Origin: a virus
Length of the DNA stretch: 64,000 bases
Direction: 5' to 3' (one strand)
IMG/VR virus record: IMGVR_UViG_3300030333_008334
Coordinates: 16,462-80,461 of that record
Numbering within the stretch: the first letter of the stretch is position 1; the number at the start of each line of letters is the position of its first letter. A program made the translations under genes and the position numbers. A model generated the notes under the pieces. That model worked only from the letters and a program-made list of their open reading frames with translations. It ran no database searches and was not told where the DNA came from. Positions 41,421-50,420 of this stretch are shown in pieces.

Positions 41421-42533
41421 CTAGTAATCTAAACGTACTCGCAAGGTAAACTCTGTTGTGGGATCTTTTTTGAGTGGCTCAGATAGTTTTGCAACAGCCA
41501 ACAATTCATTGTCTGCTGAATATAATCCAACTGTTGTAATATAAGAAACTGGAGTGTCTGTAGAAATATTCTTAACAACCAATTTACTATCAGAAATATA
41601 ACTTGGATTAGAACTATAATTGTATTCGTTATGATGCGCTCTGCAGTAATAAATCGTGGAATTCAACTCAGTAGTATTATTAAACTGAATGTTCGATACT
41701 CTTCTTCTTACTGAATTGGCAATATTTTGAATAGTAGATCCAGTAACATAACGATATACATATGAGGATTTTGATCCGACATTGGTAATGCCGAATGAAG
41801 CTGTAGCAAGTCCTGGGCCCGGGCCATCGGCTTGAGAGCCAACAACCCTCTTGTGGCCGAACACAGAAGCTGTTACAACTGCGACGCCGGCTTGATAATA
41901 GACATGACCCAATGCTGTTTCTGGATGCGCGTTAGCGCCAGTTAAAAGTAGTCCATATTCGCCGGCAGGAGAATTAACAAAGTAGCTATTTTGTGCGCCA
42001 TGATCTGATATGCTTAGCACACCGGCAACATCAGATTTTGAAATACCAATTTCACCTACTTCAGATCCAGTAATAAAGGACATTGTAAAGGATCCTTTCT
42101 TGATTTCGTCTTTAGTTAAAAGTCTAGAGAAGCTAAAAAAGAAAGCTTGATGAAATTTTCTGTTTGCTTGAGCATTACCACCTGTTGAAAAATTACCATC
42201 TTGATCGAATTTTCTAATTCCGCCAGTTACATCATGACCAACTAAAACCTGCGCCATTTGATTGTAGATATTTGATTTCTTGGTGTTTTGAGAAAAGCTG
42301 CTATTTTGCACCACTGAGGAATGACCAAATGTAATATCAAACAAGTGATTAGCCGAGGAGCTTAAGTAAGGATAATCATAAACACTTTGGAACATTCCAT
42401 GAGAAAAGTCTTTAATATTATGATCATTATAAGTACCTGAAACTAAAGCACCAGTCATCGGAATAGCTTCGTGCAAAAGTGTTCTTGTCGACGTAACGTC
42501 GTTATTCGTTAAAGATTTAAATGATGATGCCAT
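41421..42533 (-). CDS. Virion structural protein, paralogue of previous gene
   Basis: A 370-residue protein beginning MASSFKSLTNNDVTSTRTLL, with HEAIPMTGALVSGTYNDHNI and FDITFGHSSVVQNSSFSQNT, then beta-rich repeats. The C-terminal strand set VSYITTVGLYSADNELLAVA and KLSEPLKKDPTTEFTLRVRL is the domain shared with the 393-residue gene. That ending ('YxTxxGLYxxxNELLAVAKLSxPxxK') recurs in many structural genes of marine myoviruses. It lies after the 325-residue structural gene with a 25-base gap. Probably baseplate or fibre-associated. I cannot name a T4 partner. Confidence 0.6.
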   Translation of the reverse strand: MASSFKSLTNNDVTSTRTLLHEAIPMTGALVSGTYNDHNIKDFSHGMFQSVYDYPYLSSSANHLFDITFGHSSVVQNSSFSQNTKKSNIYNQMAQVLVGHDVTGGIRKFDQDGNFSTGGNAQANRKFHQAFFFSFSRLLTKDEIKKGSFTMSFITGSEVGEIGISKSDVAGVLSISDHGAQNSYFVNSPAGEYGLLLTGANAHPETALGHVYYQAGVAVVTASVFGHKRVVGSQADGPGPGLATASFGITNVGSKSSYVYRYVTGSTIQNIANSVRRRVSNIQFNNTTELNSTIYYCRAHHNEYNYSSNPSYISDSKLVVKNISTDTPVSYITTVGLYSADNELLAVAKLSEPLKKDPTTEFTLRVRLDY

Positions 42534-42558
42534 TTGTTATTTCCTGTTTTTTTTTATT

Positions 42559-43536
42559 TTATGATGAAGGCAGTTTAACATATCTAATAGGAATGTCTAT
42601 TCTATAGCCTGTCGTAACACCTGTAACGCGAACGTTGGTATCAATGTATTTTGTTGTGGCGCCTAGGCCCATGACGTTGTTTGAATCGATAGCGCCAAAC
42701 TTTGTAAATAAATGTGTTGATGTTTGCAGCTCTAATTTTGCGCGTAGGCCAAACTGCAAGAAGCTTCCTCTCGGACCTCTAATAACTTCTGCTGGAGCAG
42801 TGCCGCCGGTGTCAGCTGGATTGGCGCCAATGACTCCCGTATTGCTGTTGTTTTTTACAAAATCAGAATTTGCGTCTGAGACATAATAACTAGCAATGCT
42901 GTCGTCATCTAGAAAAGAATATGTCATGACATTGCCACCTTCCATATTTTCTCCGCCTGTTGCCAGCTGTCCAAGTCTATCATCCATCTCAACCATATAT
43001 TGAGTTTCGTAAAGGTCTTGATCAATTTGCATTCCAGGTGAAATTTCTGTGGTGTCTAGCCCTTGATCGATACGAATGTAACCACCAACATAATTTTCTG
43101 TTTGCGTTGTTCCATTCAACACTCCATTTTTTAGAGTACCGCCGGTGTTCTTGGCAGCTTCTAGTGTTGTAGTGTCAACTGCAACTAAAAATGTATTAGC
43201 CAACTTTCCAAAATCAGCGCGTTTTGTGGAAGCAGTGTTTAATTTTAAAATAGGCAAATATAAAAGGTTTGTCCTAGAGATAGTAATTAGCTTTGACTTC
43301 ATTGTTGAAGTATTGTTTGTAAATGCCTCTAGTACTGGCGTTTGCAAAATGTTTAGATCAAAATAAGCAGATCCGGAAGTGTGGGTCTTATCATAAAGAC
43401 CATAGTTAATCTCGTCATCGCCTAAAGCAAACTTAGTAATCTTAAAACTTCCGTCGCCTCGGGCAAGTCTGAATCGGCCGGTATCTGTCAATACGGCATC
43501 TAAAATAATATCTCCAGAGTTGTCTAGAAAAGCCAT
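42559..43536 (-). CDS. Virion structural protein with 'LTDTGR' N-terminal motif
   Basis: A 325-residue protein. The N-terminus MAFLDNSGDIILDAVLTDTG continues RFRLARGDGSFKITKFALGD and DEINYGLYD. This block occurs at the start of many structural proteins of marine T4-like phages. The 365-residue gene in this window has a related one (VIDLELTQYGKYLLSKGRMK with AFYDDDILYDTNY). The middle and end are beta-rich, and the protein closes with RVTGVTTGYRIDIPIRYVKL. A candidate late promoter lies 19 bases upstream with a good AGGAG ribosome site, so this gene and the two after it may form a separate late unit. The role is inferred as baseplate or fibre attachment. Confidence 0.65.
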   Translation of the reverse strand: MAFLDNSGDIILDAVLTDTGRFRLARGDGSFKITKFALGDDEINYGLYDKTHTSGSAYFDLNILQTPVLEAFTNNTSTMKSKLITISRTNLLYLPILKLNTASTKRADFGKLANTFLVAVDTTTLEAAKNTGGTLKNGVLNGTTQTENYVGGYIRIDQGLDTTEISPGMQIDQDLYETQYMVEMDDRLGQLATGGENMEGGNVMTYSFLDDDSIASYYVSDANSDFVKNNSNTGVIGANPADTGGTAPAEVIRGPRGSFLQFGLRAKLELQTSTHLFTKFGAIDSNNVMGLGATTKYIDTNVRVTGVTTGYRIDIPIRYVKLPSS

Positions 43537-43554
43537 TTATTTTCTCCTATTTTC

Positions 43555-43571
43555 TTTATAAATAGTATTAT
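43555..43571 (-). promoter_or_regulatory. Candidate late promoter element upstream of 325-residue structural gene
   Basis: The minus strand reads ATAATACTATTTATAAA, sharing 14 consecutive positions with the copies at 17891 and (one difference) 12219. It lies in the 88-base gap before the gene start at 43536. A TATAAT box is also present about 10 bases further upstream. Confidence 0.5.
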
Positions 43572-43624
43572 GCATTATAATCTACTTTTTAAAATTATTT
43601 AAAATAATTACTCTTTTTTTATTT

Positions 43625-46600
43625 TTAGTATGAAAGAAGAGGTTTTTTGTGTTTATGTTTGAATTCAAAATTAAAATCAATTTTTCTTCCTGTTGTCTTG
43701 GATGTTAATCTCAACTTGAATTTTTTGCCAGTCATTGCTGAGCCGCTTAAATCTTGACGCGCAAACAAAGACTGTTCTGTAGCCCCCAGCACGGGATCAA
43801 TTTTATCCAAATTTAAAGTTGGATTTTCTTCCGAGCCTGGTAGTTTAGATACTTTGTCGTTTATTGTCGATTGCTCACGGGTTGGTCTTATAAGAATATA
43901 TTTTCTTACACTGCGTTCAAAATTATCTTTTGTTGGTTTCGGAAAATCATATATCTTAATTTTTGGTAGCACCGCAACACGATATGCCTCAGAGCCATCT
44001 TCCAAAGTTGTTAGTTCTATTTCATAAACTGGAGATGGATTAGAAATATTACCTCTTGAATCTATACTTCTAAACATGTAATAATATTTCTTGTTAGGAT
44101 TGATTTTATCTGTATAACTTGTTTTTGAAGTCGTGAATATCTTTCTACCTTTGAAATCTTGATATGATAAAGGCGGGTTTACAGTTCTAAAAACTTCAAA
44201 TGAAACCAAAGGATTATCAGAGTTAAAAGTTATCTCCTCTCCTTCTCCAACAGATTGAGCTAATCTTTGAATATCAAAATATTCTTGATCGCCTTCCTCG
44301 ATTACTGTTGGCAAAACGTTTTCTTTACCAACTGAGCCGTCAAATAAAAACATGATTTTGTCTTTTACAGCCCTAAAAGGTATTGGCACAATTTGAGGAG
44401 GAAGCGGAGGCGCGTCTAACACCATTGAAAAACCGCCAGGGTCTACATTGAAATATGGCAATTCTATCAATTTCAATGTTGGCTTAACCATCACATTGAA
44501 CCTCAAAGCCATCTCGGCGTCGGGATAAGGCATTTCTGTTTCCTGATCGTCGAGAGGAGGAGGAAGCATTTCTACGTCAGATTGCTGCACAACTCCTGTA
44601 CCACCTTGACCGGTCATTCCTGATCCAACACTAGTGCCTCCATAATCAGTGCCAGTTTGATAAGGAGCAGTACCAACGCCAACCGGCCCAGGAGTAACAG
44701 GAGAGGTGCCATCAGGAGCAGCTACGGCCTGTTCATAGGTATCATCTCCAGAAGGCGATGTTGGTGGACTACATGTATTTTCTAAGGCACCGAAGCTGCT
44801 ATACAAAATATTTCCGTTTGAATCGTAACCACTTATAACTATTGAAGAATCATCTTCGCATAATTCTGGTGTTGCAACAGGGACTTCAACATTTTCTGTT
44901 GGAGAATGTATCATAGGCAAATTAGCGCCGCCGGCAAAAACATCCCAGTAGCTGTATTCAGAGCCCACAACTGCGTGATAAGCATAAACTCGATATCTAT
45001 ATACAATTCCATATTTAACTTGTGTATCCAAAATATTTGCAATATCAATCTTGTTTGAATTAGGAACATACATGTTTTGACAAACTTCATACATTTGTGT
45101 TGTTGGATTAAGTTTGCTTTTTTCTATTCGATACAACACAATCTCTGAATCTGCATGTTCTCCTGCCATTATCTCTTCGTAAGTTCGAGCGCGCTGGCCA
45201 ATATATTCTTTCATTTTACTTTTGAACACAGCTAGCAAAATTGTCTTAACAATAGAAGAAGAAGGATCTGAAAAGTCTAATTCTTTTGTGCTAAAAAATA
45301 CTGTATGAAGGTCTGATTTTTCATTTATATAATCTTCGCCCATTGTACGATAGCCGTTCATTATTTTTTCTAGATCCCACACATTTCTAATTGTCTCTTC
45401 GAACTTTTGATTTTTTACCAACTTAGAATCTTGTGCTGGGCTTTCATCAATGGTATATCGATCAGCCATTTCGACAAATTGTTTAGACCTTATACCCAGC
45501 ATTGTATTATCTTTGTCTGAATCTGGCATATTGACATCTGTTATCTCAACAACTTTTTCAATAATTGCTGGCATCAAGAAAGATTCATTAAGGAGATTTG
45601 TCAAATCAACATCTCTGTCAGTTCTAAAAGTGATCTCAGTTGACATAGGAAAAGAAGATTTAAATTCAGAAAATTCACGCAACATATCCGCAGTCGATTC
45701 CGTAAAGACTACATTTTCATATGCAGAAGAATCATCCATAACTGATTGTGCTGCGCCGTCGCCGGCGGCTGCGTTTGCCAAGACTTTCGACAATACGTAT
45801 GAGTATATGTTATAATACCTTTCTTTATCCATTGTGTGAAGAGCATCTCTCAAATCAATTTCTGGAAATAGTTTTTCTCCTTTATGATTTACTGCAATTT
45901 GCAACTGATTGGATAAAGTAATATTTGAAGTTATATGTCCTACCTTATTTGTAAACGTTGAAACTTCGTCTTCTTTTTCAGATAAAATCAAAAATGAATA
46001 TAGGTTTGGTAAGGTATACTCATTGACCTCGGACGAAGCAATTGTGTCAATATAATTATCAAAATTAAAATTTGGAGAGTAATAAGTTTTTATATCCGCA
46101 GCTGTTGCGCCTGGTCCGGAATTCATTTTTTCCAGCTCTAAATTAGAAAAAGGTGCTACTGCGATAAAAGAATTGCTATCAAATACTTTAATGTTACTAA
46201 CAGTAGATTCATGAATTATAGGAGGATTATCGCCTGTTCCGTAGACATAGCCTCTCCACTCATCGATCGCGCTATAAATTTCATCAAATCTTGTATTGCC
46301 GACATTTAAAGTAACAGAGACAGAATAAAGTTTTGCCCCTACCTGTTTTGCTAAATTATAAGATTCCGGGTATGCAGCTGCTTTGCTTTCTGGCACCTCG
46401 CCAAGATGCTCAATATTAATTGGCAATTGTCCTTGAATTGCTTTTGCCACTGATATTCCTTTATCTCCGGATTCACCAATGACGCCGTTGCCAAAGATAT
46501 TATATTTTAATCTATGCGCATACCAAAATCTTGTCCACAAACCTATGGGATATCCATAAATTAATTTTCCAGGAGCTTCAGGTTTTGCAGGATCAATTGG

Positions 46601-46855
46601 CACACCGGCAGATTCACCAGGCTTAATTAAATCCCAGTAGTTGCCCATTTCTATTCTAAATCTATCTCTAGAGTTATATTCTGGACCCCATATGCGAAAA
46701 TCAACACCGTAAAAAGAAGATCCGTTAGGCGTTGGATTTTCTGAATTTAAATCACCATATATATCTTTATCGATAACCAGTGTATTTTTACCTACACCGG
46801 AGGCATGATTCTTTGGAATATAAATAGATGAATTTTTCTTATCTTCTTTTGACAT
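43625..46855 (-). CDS. Large virion structural protein with Fn3-like module
   Basis: A 1076-residue protein. The start is hydrophilic, then SFYGVDFRIWGPEYNSRDRF and WTRFWYAHRLKYNIFGNGV. Residues about 690-760 are a glycine/threonine/proline linker without clear structure. After it come strands and, at about 878-942, a fibronectin type III-like module (VSFEVFRTVNPPLSYQDFKG, then YTDKINPNKKYYYMFRSIDS, RGNISNPSPVYEIEL). The C-terminus is basic and beta-rich (KKFKLRLTSKTTGRKIDFNF), ending EFKHKHKKPLLSY. It may be a large baseplate wedge or fibre connector. The gene begins 10 bases after its neighbour and is in a row of similar giants. Confidence 0.55.
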   Translation of the reverse strand: MSKEDKKNSSIYIPKNHASGVGKNTLVIDKDIYGDLNSENPTPNGSSFYGVDFRIWGPEYNSRDRFRIEMGNYWDLIKPGESAGVPIDPAKPEAPGKLIYGYPIGLWTRFWYAHRLKYNIFGNGVIGESGDKGISVAKAIQGQLPINIEHLGEVPESKAAAYPESYNLAKQVGAKLYSVSVTLNVGNTRFDEIYSAIDEWRGYVYGTGDNPPIIHESTVSNIKVFDSNSFIAVAPFSNLELEKMNSGPGATAADIKTYYSPNFNFDNYIDTIASSEVNEYTLPNLYSFLILSEKEDEVSTFTNKVGHITSNITLSNQLQIAVNHKGEKLFPEIDLRDALHTMDKERYYNIYSYVLSKVLANAAAGDGAAQSVMDDSSAYENVVFTESTADMLREFSEFKSSFPMSTEITFRTDRDVDLTNLLNESFLMPAIIEKVVEITDVNMPDSDKDNTMLGIRSKQFVEMADRYTIDESPAQDSKLVKNQKFEETIRNVWDLEKIMNGYRTMGEDYINEKSDLHTVFFSTKELDFSDPSSSIVKTILLAVFKSKMKEYIGQRARTYEEIMAGEHADSEIVLYRIEKSKLNPTTQMYEVCQNMYVPNSNKIDIANILDTQVKYGIVYRYRVYAYHAVVGSEYSYWDVFAGGANLPMIHSPTENVEVPVATPELCEDDSSIVISGYDSNGNILYSSFGALENTCSPPTSPSGDDTYEQAVAAPDGTSPVTPGPVGVGTAPYQTGTDYGGTSVGSGMTGQGGTGVVQQSDVEMLPPPLDDQETEMPYPDAEMALRFNVMVKPTLKLIELPYFNVDPGGFSMVLDAPPLPPQIVPIPFRAVKDKIMFLFDGSVGKENVLPTVIEEGDQEYFDIQRLAQSVGEGEEITFNSDNPLVSFEVFRTVNPPLSYQDFKGRKIFTTSKTSYTDKINPNKKYYYMFRSIDSRGNISNPSPVYEIELTTLEDGSEAYRVAVLPKIKIYDFPKPTKDNFERSVRKYILIRPTREQSTINDKVSKLPGSEENPTLNLDKIDPVLGATEQSLFARQDLSGSAMTGKKFKLRLTSKTTGRKIDFNFEFKHKHKKPLLSY

Positions 46856-46865
46856 AATCTTATCC

Positions 46866-49800
46866 TTAGTAGCCTCCGCCGCCTCCGCCGTAACCAGAGC
46901 CGGCTACTGGTGTTGTTGTTTTCATCGTAGCGTCTGCTAAATTTATAGTGAAATACTGGTTCATAATTGGAACATCAGTCGTTAATTTTGTTTCACTGAC
47001 ATTAAAGTCGTCGTTATAGTATCTTCTTAGGCGACATACTATTTCGCCTGCGCCGTTGGCTAATAAAGATTCCATTAATTGATTTGTCAGCGGCGCCCAG
47101 TTTGGTGCGGCCATATGCTTTATTTGCATTTTCTTTTTTTGACCTAGATGATCTACGTATCTTTCGTCTGTCTTGAAGCCAATTAAAGCCTCGACTGCAA
47201 CTATGTTCTTATATATCATCCAACTATAAGGAAAACTTGAGCCTTGCAAATCTTCAATTCCGAGCATGCCGCGGCGAAGAGCAGAATTCGATCCATACTG
47301 TGTTGGCTGCTGCTCCAATAGCATTGTCCAAAGCGGCAAAGGAAGATTGTTGACATATTGCTTGCCTTCAGGCTTATCAACCAAGATCTTTGTCATCCTT
47401 GCCTCTTGTGAGGCTAAATTATAATCTAGTTTATTATCTAGATGATTTGGAAATATATTTGCCATCATGATACCAACAGATGACATGATACCCGGTATTT
47501 TATCTTCTTTTGTACCCATGATATAATCATATTTTCTGCCAGTAGATGATTTTATATTTGATTGACGTTGTTTGTGAGCAGCATTGCCTGCCGGTGTTCC
47601 TTCTAAGAGTGGGTTTAATATCTCATTACCATCTTCATCGAGAATATAAATTCCCGTCTGAGATTCATATGATACATACAAGAAATTATTCTCAGACGGT
47701 TTGTCCTGCAAGACATAGTTTCGGTGTTCATCGGTATCTTTAGGTACAATATGGCAATTATATTTTTCTAACACACTTAAATAAGTGTCTAATTTTCTTT
47801 CAACTGCAGTGCCATATAGTATTGATACTCGTTGATTAAAAGTTTTGTTATCAATAAATCTCGTGCTATAAGAACCAGCAACAACATGTTGCACTAGAGA
47901 TATAACTGCTTCGGTAGACAGAGCTTTGACGTTAGTCTCTGACTGATAAAATCCAGTATACTGGCCCTCCAGCAGATCTGCAATCCCGCCAGTAAATCTA
48001 ACTCCTGTAGGTGTCAAATATCGTGTGGCAATATCATAAGCATTTACAAAGTCACTATAAAAACGTTGTTTTGGAGCACCTGCCGTAGAAGGAACAGTAG
48101 GGTCGTGATATATAACAGCCATCTCAAGATTATCTTTTGAGGTGTTTTGTGTTACATTCGGCAATATGTACTTTTCTATTTCTTTAGACACCCTTACGTC
48201 ATATTCTGCACGACTCATTTGTTTAATTCCAGGCTTGGTTTGCCACGTATTTAATAAATTTGCCACGCCCTGCATCGATGAGCCAAGAAATTCATATCCA
48301 CTAAAACTATTCATGAAATTAACTTCTAATATGTCTGAAAAAGTATACTCGTGCTCAAATATGCGTCGGCTAGAGGTGCCTTTGTTTTCCACGCTTACAG
48401 TATTTTGATTAAAACCTAAGCCATCTTTATCCAGTGATGGAACGCTTCCTAGTACATCTGTCAACGTTACAATAAATTCTTCTATTAATCTTATAACAGT
48501 ATCGATGCCTTTTGGACTACCAGTTCTTGGTGCGCACATGTTTTTTAAATTCTTTCTTGTGCCCTCGACTGAAAATAAATCGCCTGAATTATCATAAACC
48601 AATTGTGCGCAGTCTAAATAAGCATCGATTGCATTTTCCCAAGTTGATTCTCTGCCAGCCATTGAGCCAATGAATTGTTTTGTAAATCTTTTGTATATGT
48701 TATCCCATGAGCCAGCGCCTTTGTTGTCTGCGCCCTTTGAAGCCATGGCTCTGTAACTTCGAAGCGGCCTTAAATGACTGCGCAACGTAGAAATCTTATT
48801 CATTAAATATGAATGCACACCATTTCTAATTCTTAGTTTAATTGTGTATTGATATGTACCGCCAGATAAATTCGAAACACTTCCGTCAGTTAGAGTAAAA
48901 AAACGAGCACCATCGCCAGTGCTTTCTAATAAATTAGTATTAGTTATTTCTCGAATACTACCAACAGATACTTCTGAATGTTTTTCTAAATTTCCATGCT
49001 TTGTGCTGTCTGTACCGTATGAAATTCTTTTTGTCTGCAGTTTTGAAATCAATTTTTTATTGGAAGAATCTGACGTCGACACAATCAACTCTGGTGGTAT
49101 ATTTTCGTCAACATCCAAAATGGTTTCTAGCGCTTCTGATTTATTTACTAATTTTTCTCTATAAACTTCAAGCAATAATATTTCACTATAAGAAAGAATG
49201 TCTTCTATTCTTTTTCTATCTTTTAGCTTTTGTGGAAAATCTAATAACGATGGGAAAAGAGAATTATTCTTTATCATCTTTCGATAATCCATGACAAAAA
49301 ACATGTTGTTTATTGTTCCATTTCGCGTTGATACAGCTGGAGTCATATAAAGTTCTGACATATAAGATAGTTGTTTTCCAGCGTAAAGGGGTTTCTCAGA
49401 GGTCATTTTCAATCGATTATTGAATTGTGACATTAAATTCTCAATCGAAGTAAAATCTAAAACCCTAGGATTAGTAAGTCTCTCTATTCTTCTAAAATCA
49501 GTTATCTTATTGTTTTGTATTCTTTTTTTAGATAAATCTACTGATGTTGCACTCATTTTATGGCCAGTCATATATTTGCCGGCTTGATCTGTATTCTCCG
49601 GAGGATGATAGTGGATCGGGCCGGCCCAGGGCATGCCATCAGGCGTAACAAAATAATCTGTTGTTGATGCGACACCGGTCGAGGAGAGAACACGCTCTAT
49701 CAAAGGAGCACTGTAAATAACATCAAAATTTGTTGGATTTATTCCAAACTCATCAACTAAAGGATTGCCTTCGCCACTATTGTTTAAATCGACACTTATA

Positions 49801-50420
49801 AAAGAAACTAACATTAAATTTGATTGTGTGTCTGGGATTTCAAACGTAACAGTATAAGGCACATAATAAACATTTTTTCTAGTGTTAGGATCATATTTTG
49901 CGTAGGAAGAGCCAGTCGCTCTTCGACGTGGGCCTGTAGACGAATCATTTGCTCCTGACTCTACTTCAACTTCATTTAAATTAATTTTAAAGTGTCTTAC
50001 CTTATTTGTTTCTAGATCGGTGAAGGATTCGCCTCTAATTGTTTTTTCTATGTGCTTGGCTAAAAAATCATCTAGTGTTTTTGTATCTTTTACAGCGACA
50101 ATATTAATTGCTAGAAACTTCTTAATCATATCACTATCAATCCACATTGGAAGATCGCTCTTTCCAGTCAATTGATCTTGCACAAGAACTGTTACTGTTA
50201 CTTTAGTATTTCCGTCAGTTGAAACAATATTATGTATTTCCGCTTTTGGCTGCGAATTACCCAAAGCATATTTAATAAGCTTTCCGCTGATCGGGTCGTT
50301 TACCACCATATATTGTGTTTCCTCATTTATATGAGGGTTATCTTTCAATTTTTTATTATATCCAGCAGTGCCAGACTCTAAAACAATCTTATCAACAGAC
50401 ATGGAAGGCAATATATTCAT
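46866..50420 (-). CDS. Large virion structural protein of unknown function
   Basis: A 1184-residue protein. I start it at MNILPSMSVDKIVLESGTAG (ATG at 50420) because AGGAGA lies 8 bases upstream and the ATG overlaps the preceding stop (TAATG). A TTG at 50426 is possible but weaker. The N-terminal domain reads YMVVNDPISGKLIKYALGNS, then VTVTVLVQDQLTGKSDLPMW. Further on it is a mixed alpha/beta protein with many LRIRNGVHSYLMNKISTLRS-like segments and no enzymatic motif. The C-terminus ends in glycines (GSGYGGGGGGY). No domain can be named. It is probably a large baseplate or tail-associated part made in the same row as the 1076- and 3884-residue proteins. Confidence 0.5.
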   Translation of the reverse strand: MNILPSMSVDKIVLESGTAGYNKKLKDNPHINEETQYMVVNDPISGKLIKYALGNSQPKAEIHNIVSTDGNTKVTVTVLVQDQLTGKSDLPMWIDSDMIKKFLAINIVAVKDTKTLDDFLAKHIEKTIRGESFTDLETNKVRHFKINLNEVEVESGANDSSTGPRRRATGSSYAKYDPNTRKNVYYVPYTVTFEIPDTQSNLMLVSFISVDLNNSGEGNPLVDEFGINPTNFDVIYSAPLIERVLSSTGVASTTDYFVTPDGMPWAGPIHYHPPENTDQAGKYMTGHKMSATSVDLSKKRIQNNKITDFRRIERLTNPRVLDFTSIENLMSQFNNRLKMTSEKPLYAGKQLSYMSELYMTPAVSTRNGTINNMFFVMDYRKMIKNNSLFPSLLDFPQKLKDRKRIEDILSYSEILLLEVYREKLVNKSEALETILDVDENIPPELIVSTSDSSNKKLISKLQTKRISYGTDSTKHGNLEKHSEVSVGSIREITNTNLLESTGDGARFFTLTDGSVSNLSGGTYQYTIKLRIRNGVHSYLMNKISTLRSHLRPLRSYRAMASKGADNKGAGSWDNIYKRFTKQFIGSMAGRESTWENAIDAYLDCAQLVYDNSGDLFSVEGTRKNLKNMCAPRTGSPKGIDTVIRLIEEFIVTLTDVLGSVPSLDKDGLGFNQNTVSVENKGTSSRRIFEHEYTFSDILEVNFMNSFSGYEFLGSSMQGVANLLNTWQTKPGIKQMSRAEYDVRVSKEIEKYILPNVTQNTSKDNLEMAVIYHDPTVPSTAGAPKQRFYSDFVNAYDIATRYLTPTGVRFTGGIADLLEGQYTGFYQSETNVKALSTEAVISLVQHVVAGSYSTRFIDNKTFNQRVSILYGTAVERKLDTYLSVLEKYNCHIVPKDTDEHRNYVLQDKPSENNFLYVSYESQTGIYILDEDGNEILNPLLEGTPAGNAAHKQRQSNIKSSTGRKYDYIMGTKEDKIPGIMSSVGIMMANIFPNHLDNKLDYNLASQEARMTKILVDKPEGKQYVNNLPLPLWTMLLEQQPTQYGSNSALRRGMLGIEDLQGSSFPYSWMIYKNIVAVEALIGFKTDERYVDHLGQKKKMQIKHMAAPNWAPLTNQLMESLLANGAGEIVCRLRRYYNDDFNVSETKLTTDVPIMNQYFTINLADATMKTTTPVAGSGYGGGGGGY

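Noticed and set aside
43555-43563. TATAAATA (T4-type late box) on the plus strand here and elsewhere
   Set aside because: No gene is read rightwards in this window, so the orientation is wrong. The same bases are part of the minus-strand element.
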